In this document: positions 5,271 through 6,162 of the stretch, in pieces
Layout: every line of letters begins with the position of its first letter
Numbering within the stretch: position 1 is the first letter of the stretch
Assembly: GCA_021819255.1 (NCBI GenBank)
Contig: JAKART010000156.1
Coordinates: 1 to 6,162, forward strand
Direction: 5' to 3'
DNA: 6,162 nucleotides
Source of the DNA: Acidobacteriota bacterium
Lineage (GTDB): Bacteria > Acidobacteriota > Terriglobia > Terriglobales > Acidobacteriaceae
Notes under the pieces: model-generated
The model's input: only the letters and a program-made list of their open reading frames with translations
What the model was told of the DNA's origin: nothing
Database searches by the model: none
Program-made: the position numbers and the translations under genes

Positions 5271-5273
5271 CTG

Positions 5274-5322
5274 CCTTGGTGCAAAATGAAGAAGAAAGGC
5301 AGGAACATGAAAGGCACCAAGG
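5274..5322. repeat. Inverted repeat between the divergent protease and 62-aa genes
   Basis: CCTTGGTGC (5274-5282) and GCACCAAGG (5314-5322) are perfect 9-bp complements separated by 31 nt. The arms sit beside the two facing ribosome binding sites (5265-5270 minus, 5319-5324 plus). This could be a binding site for a shared regulator or chance. The whole divergent intergenic region is only 69 nt. Confidence 0.45.
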
Positions 5323-5324
5323 AG
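5319..5324 (+). promoter_or_regulatory. Ribosome binding site of the 62-aa gene
   Basis: AAGGAG lies 4 nt before ATG 5329. It favours this start over the ATG at 5286, which opens a different short frame. Confidence 0.55.
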
Positions 5325-5328
5325 ACCG

Positions 5329-5517
5329 ATGAAGTCACCGAGGGGAGCGAAATACCTTGCGGTCCTGTCCGCTTTACCAGAAGAACTTCGCCCGATCTAC
5401 AAGGCGCTCATAGAAGAATATAAATTCTACGCGCTCAAACATTACGGCAGAGCTTGTGTCGCCTATGATGTGATCGCTGAGTTGGTTAAGTCAGGATGGC
5501 GACCCACATCGGGCTGA
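5329..5517 (+). CDS. Hypothetical 62-aa protein
   Basis: Not recognised. The protein starts basic (KSPRGAKYLAVL) and then forms what looks like two amphipathic helices (ALPEELRPIYKALIEEYKFYAL, shown across about residues 16-37, and YGRACVAYDVIAELVKSGWRP at 39-59). There is no signal peptide, no membrane segment and no cysteine pair. AAGGAG precedes ATG 5329 by 4 nt. It diverges from the protease gene across 69 nt and converges on the methyltransferase gene. The small size, helical content and defence-island setting would fit a regulator or a small partner protein, but that is only context. Its GC content is lower than that of the hsd genes. Codon content looks protein-like rather than random. 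Confidence 0.6.
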   Translation: MKSPRGAKYLAVLSALPEELRPIYKALIEEYKFYALKHYGRACVAYDVIAELVKSGWRPTSG

Positions 5518-5536
5518 TCAGAATAGAGACAACTTT

Positions 5537-5571
5537 AGCGGCCTTGGCGAACACACCGATTCGCCACCGCT
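5537..5571. terminator. Candidate bidirectional hairpin between convergent genes
   Basis: AGCGG (5537-5541) pairs with CCGCT (5567-5571), and TGGCGAA (5545-5551) pairs with TTCGCCA (5560-5566). There is a 3-nt bulge and an 8-nt loop, for 12 bp in total. It lies between the stops of the convergent genes (5517 and 5575). No T run follows on either side, so factor-independent termination is uncertain. Confidence 0.4.
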
Positions 5572-5574
5572 GCG

Positions 5575-6162
5575 TTATGCGTGAGCTTCTGCGGCCACCG
5601 CAGGTCCCGGAGACCGACGACTAGTGTTCTTCTCCACAATTTCGATTTCGGCTCGGGTTAAACCGAACACCGCATAGACTAGCTGATCAATGTTCTGCTC
5701 CAAATCTGACGTGTCTGCGACATTATTGCGCCGCTTCGCATTGAGCACCTTCTTAACCAGGTCTGCGATTTCCTTCTGCTTTGGCTCATCCGGGATAGCA
5801 AGCGGGAGCTTTTTGACATGTGTGAGTTTGACTTGAGGAAATACTCTCCCAGCTTCCTTCACCAAGACGTTATAGGCATGTTCGGTGTATCGAGAATTGA
5901 CAACGCCCAGAACGTAGAAAATGTCCAACCTCGTCCGATATGCCTCTTTTATGTAGGCACATTGAATGGTATTACGAAACCATCGCTTCTCCGTATCGAT
6001 GACGGCGCGCAAGCACGATGCGGTTTGCCGCCACAGGATTTTCGGAGAGGTATTGAACGCACTCTCCGTGAAACTGACACTCTCATTGGCATTTAGTACT
6101 CGCCGATAGTTGAGATTGAAGAATTCATCGGTCTCTGGCTGAATCACCCATCTATCGATAAG
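5575..6162 (-). CDS. TaqI/Eco57I-type methyltransferase or type IIG enzyme, C-terminal specificity part (5' end outside window)
   Basis: The frame is open from the right edge (LIDRWVIQPETDEFF) to TAA 5577-5575, 195 residues. SPKILWRQTASCLRAVIDTEKRWFRNTIQCAYI is the conserved core of the TaqI-like C-terminal specificity domain, followed by LDIFYVLGVVNSRYTEHAY (pattern l.yllgllNSkl..y), VKLTHVKKLPLAIPD (pattern ik...l..lPi) and LEQNIDQLVYAVFGLTRAEIEIVE, the usual end of such proteins. This domain reads the DNA target in N6-adenine methyltransferases and in single-chain type IIG/BREX-like enzymes; the catalytic NPPY part is outside the window, so the exact class is open. GC is about 47-48%, clearly below hsdM at about 65%, suggesting a separate origin. 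The final ~15 residues (SRRSPGPAVAAEAHA) are an unrelated-looking tail. Confidence 0.88.
   Translation of the reverse strand, partial: LIDRWVIQPETDEFFNLNYRRVLNANESVSFTESAFNTSPKILWRQTASCLRAVIDTEKRWFRNTIQCAYIKEAYRTRLDIFYVLGVVNSRYTEHAYNVLVKEAGRVFPQVKLTHVKKLPLAIPDEPKQKEIADLVKKVLNAKRRNNVADTSDLEQNIDQLVYAVFGLTRAEIEIVEKNTSRRSPGPAVAAEAHA

Noticed and set aside
5286..5420. Short plus-strand frame from ATG 5286 overlapping the 62-aa gene
   Set aside because: Weaker start context and a less protein-like sequence than the frame from 5329.
5818..6096. Plus-strand 92-aa ORF opposite the methyltransferase C-terminal part
   Set aside because: Shadow of a gene with clear TaqI-type specificity motifs.

Overview
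The window is an accessory, defence-island-like stretch from a GC-rich bacterium. GC is roughly 60-67% over most of the left part (hand count of sample lines) and falls to about 47-48% at the right end. Gene content and codon use fit a Gram-negative such as a proteobacterium, but nothing here fixes the taxon. There is no tRNA, rRNA or CRISPR array.

Left part, plus strand (2-2500). A type I restriction-modification operon enters from the left edge: the C-terminal part of hsdM, a complete DUF1016/YhcG-family PDDEXK nuclease, a 124-aa ORF that looks like an internally collapsed rhuM copy, and a rhuM gene with an intact N-terminal half. Each gene overlaps the next by 8-11 nt, so translation is probably coupled. 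No hsdS or hsdR is visible. rhuM breaks off at about codon 178, where IS66-type debris begins.

Middle part (2493-4366). Two direct-repeat copies of an IS66-family tnpA remnant (2493-2760 and 3859-4126; 95% identical over the 159-nt ORF core) bracket a complete Phd/YefM-VapC toxin-antitoxin operon on the minus strand. The right-hand IS66 remnant also keeps the tnpA 3' part and a degraded start of tnpB. Both tnpA copies carry the same in-frame amber stop.

Right part (4367-6162). A minus-strand trypsin-like serine protease has its catalytic triad but is split by a 1-nt frameshift at a six-G run. Diverging from it is a small unidentified 62-aa gene. Converging on that is the C-terminal end of a TaqI/Eco57I-type methyltransferase-specificity protein, which runs off the right edge.

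The most unusual signal is a set of three 25-nt hairpins inside coding sequence, two in the mini-rhuM and one in rhuM. Each encodes an A-T-x-K-(D/E)-x-L-x-V-Q motif. Their variable stem bases change in a compensatory way, so pairing is conserved while sequence is not. A fourth, different coding hairpin lies in the DUF1016 gene. The locus reads as an RM operon eroded by partial duplication and deletion (rhuM), IS66 insertion and acquisition of an addiction module.
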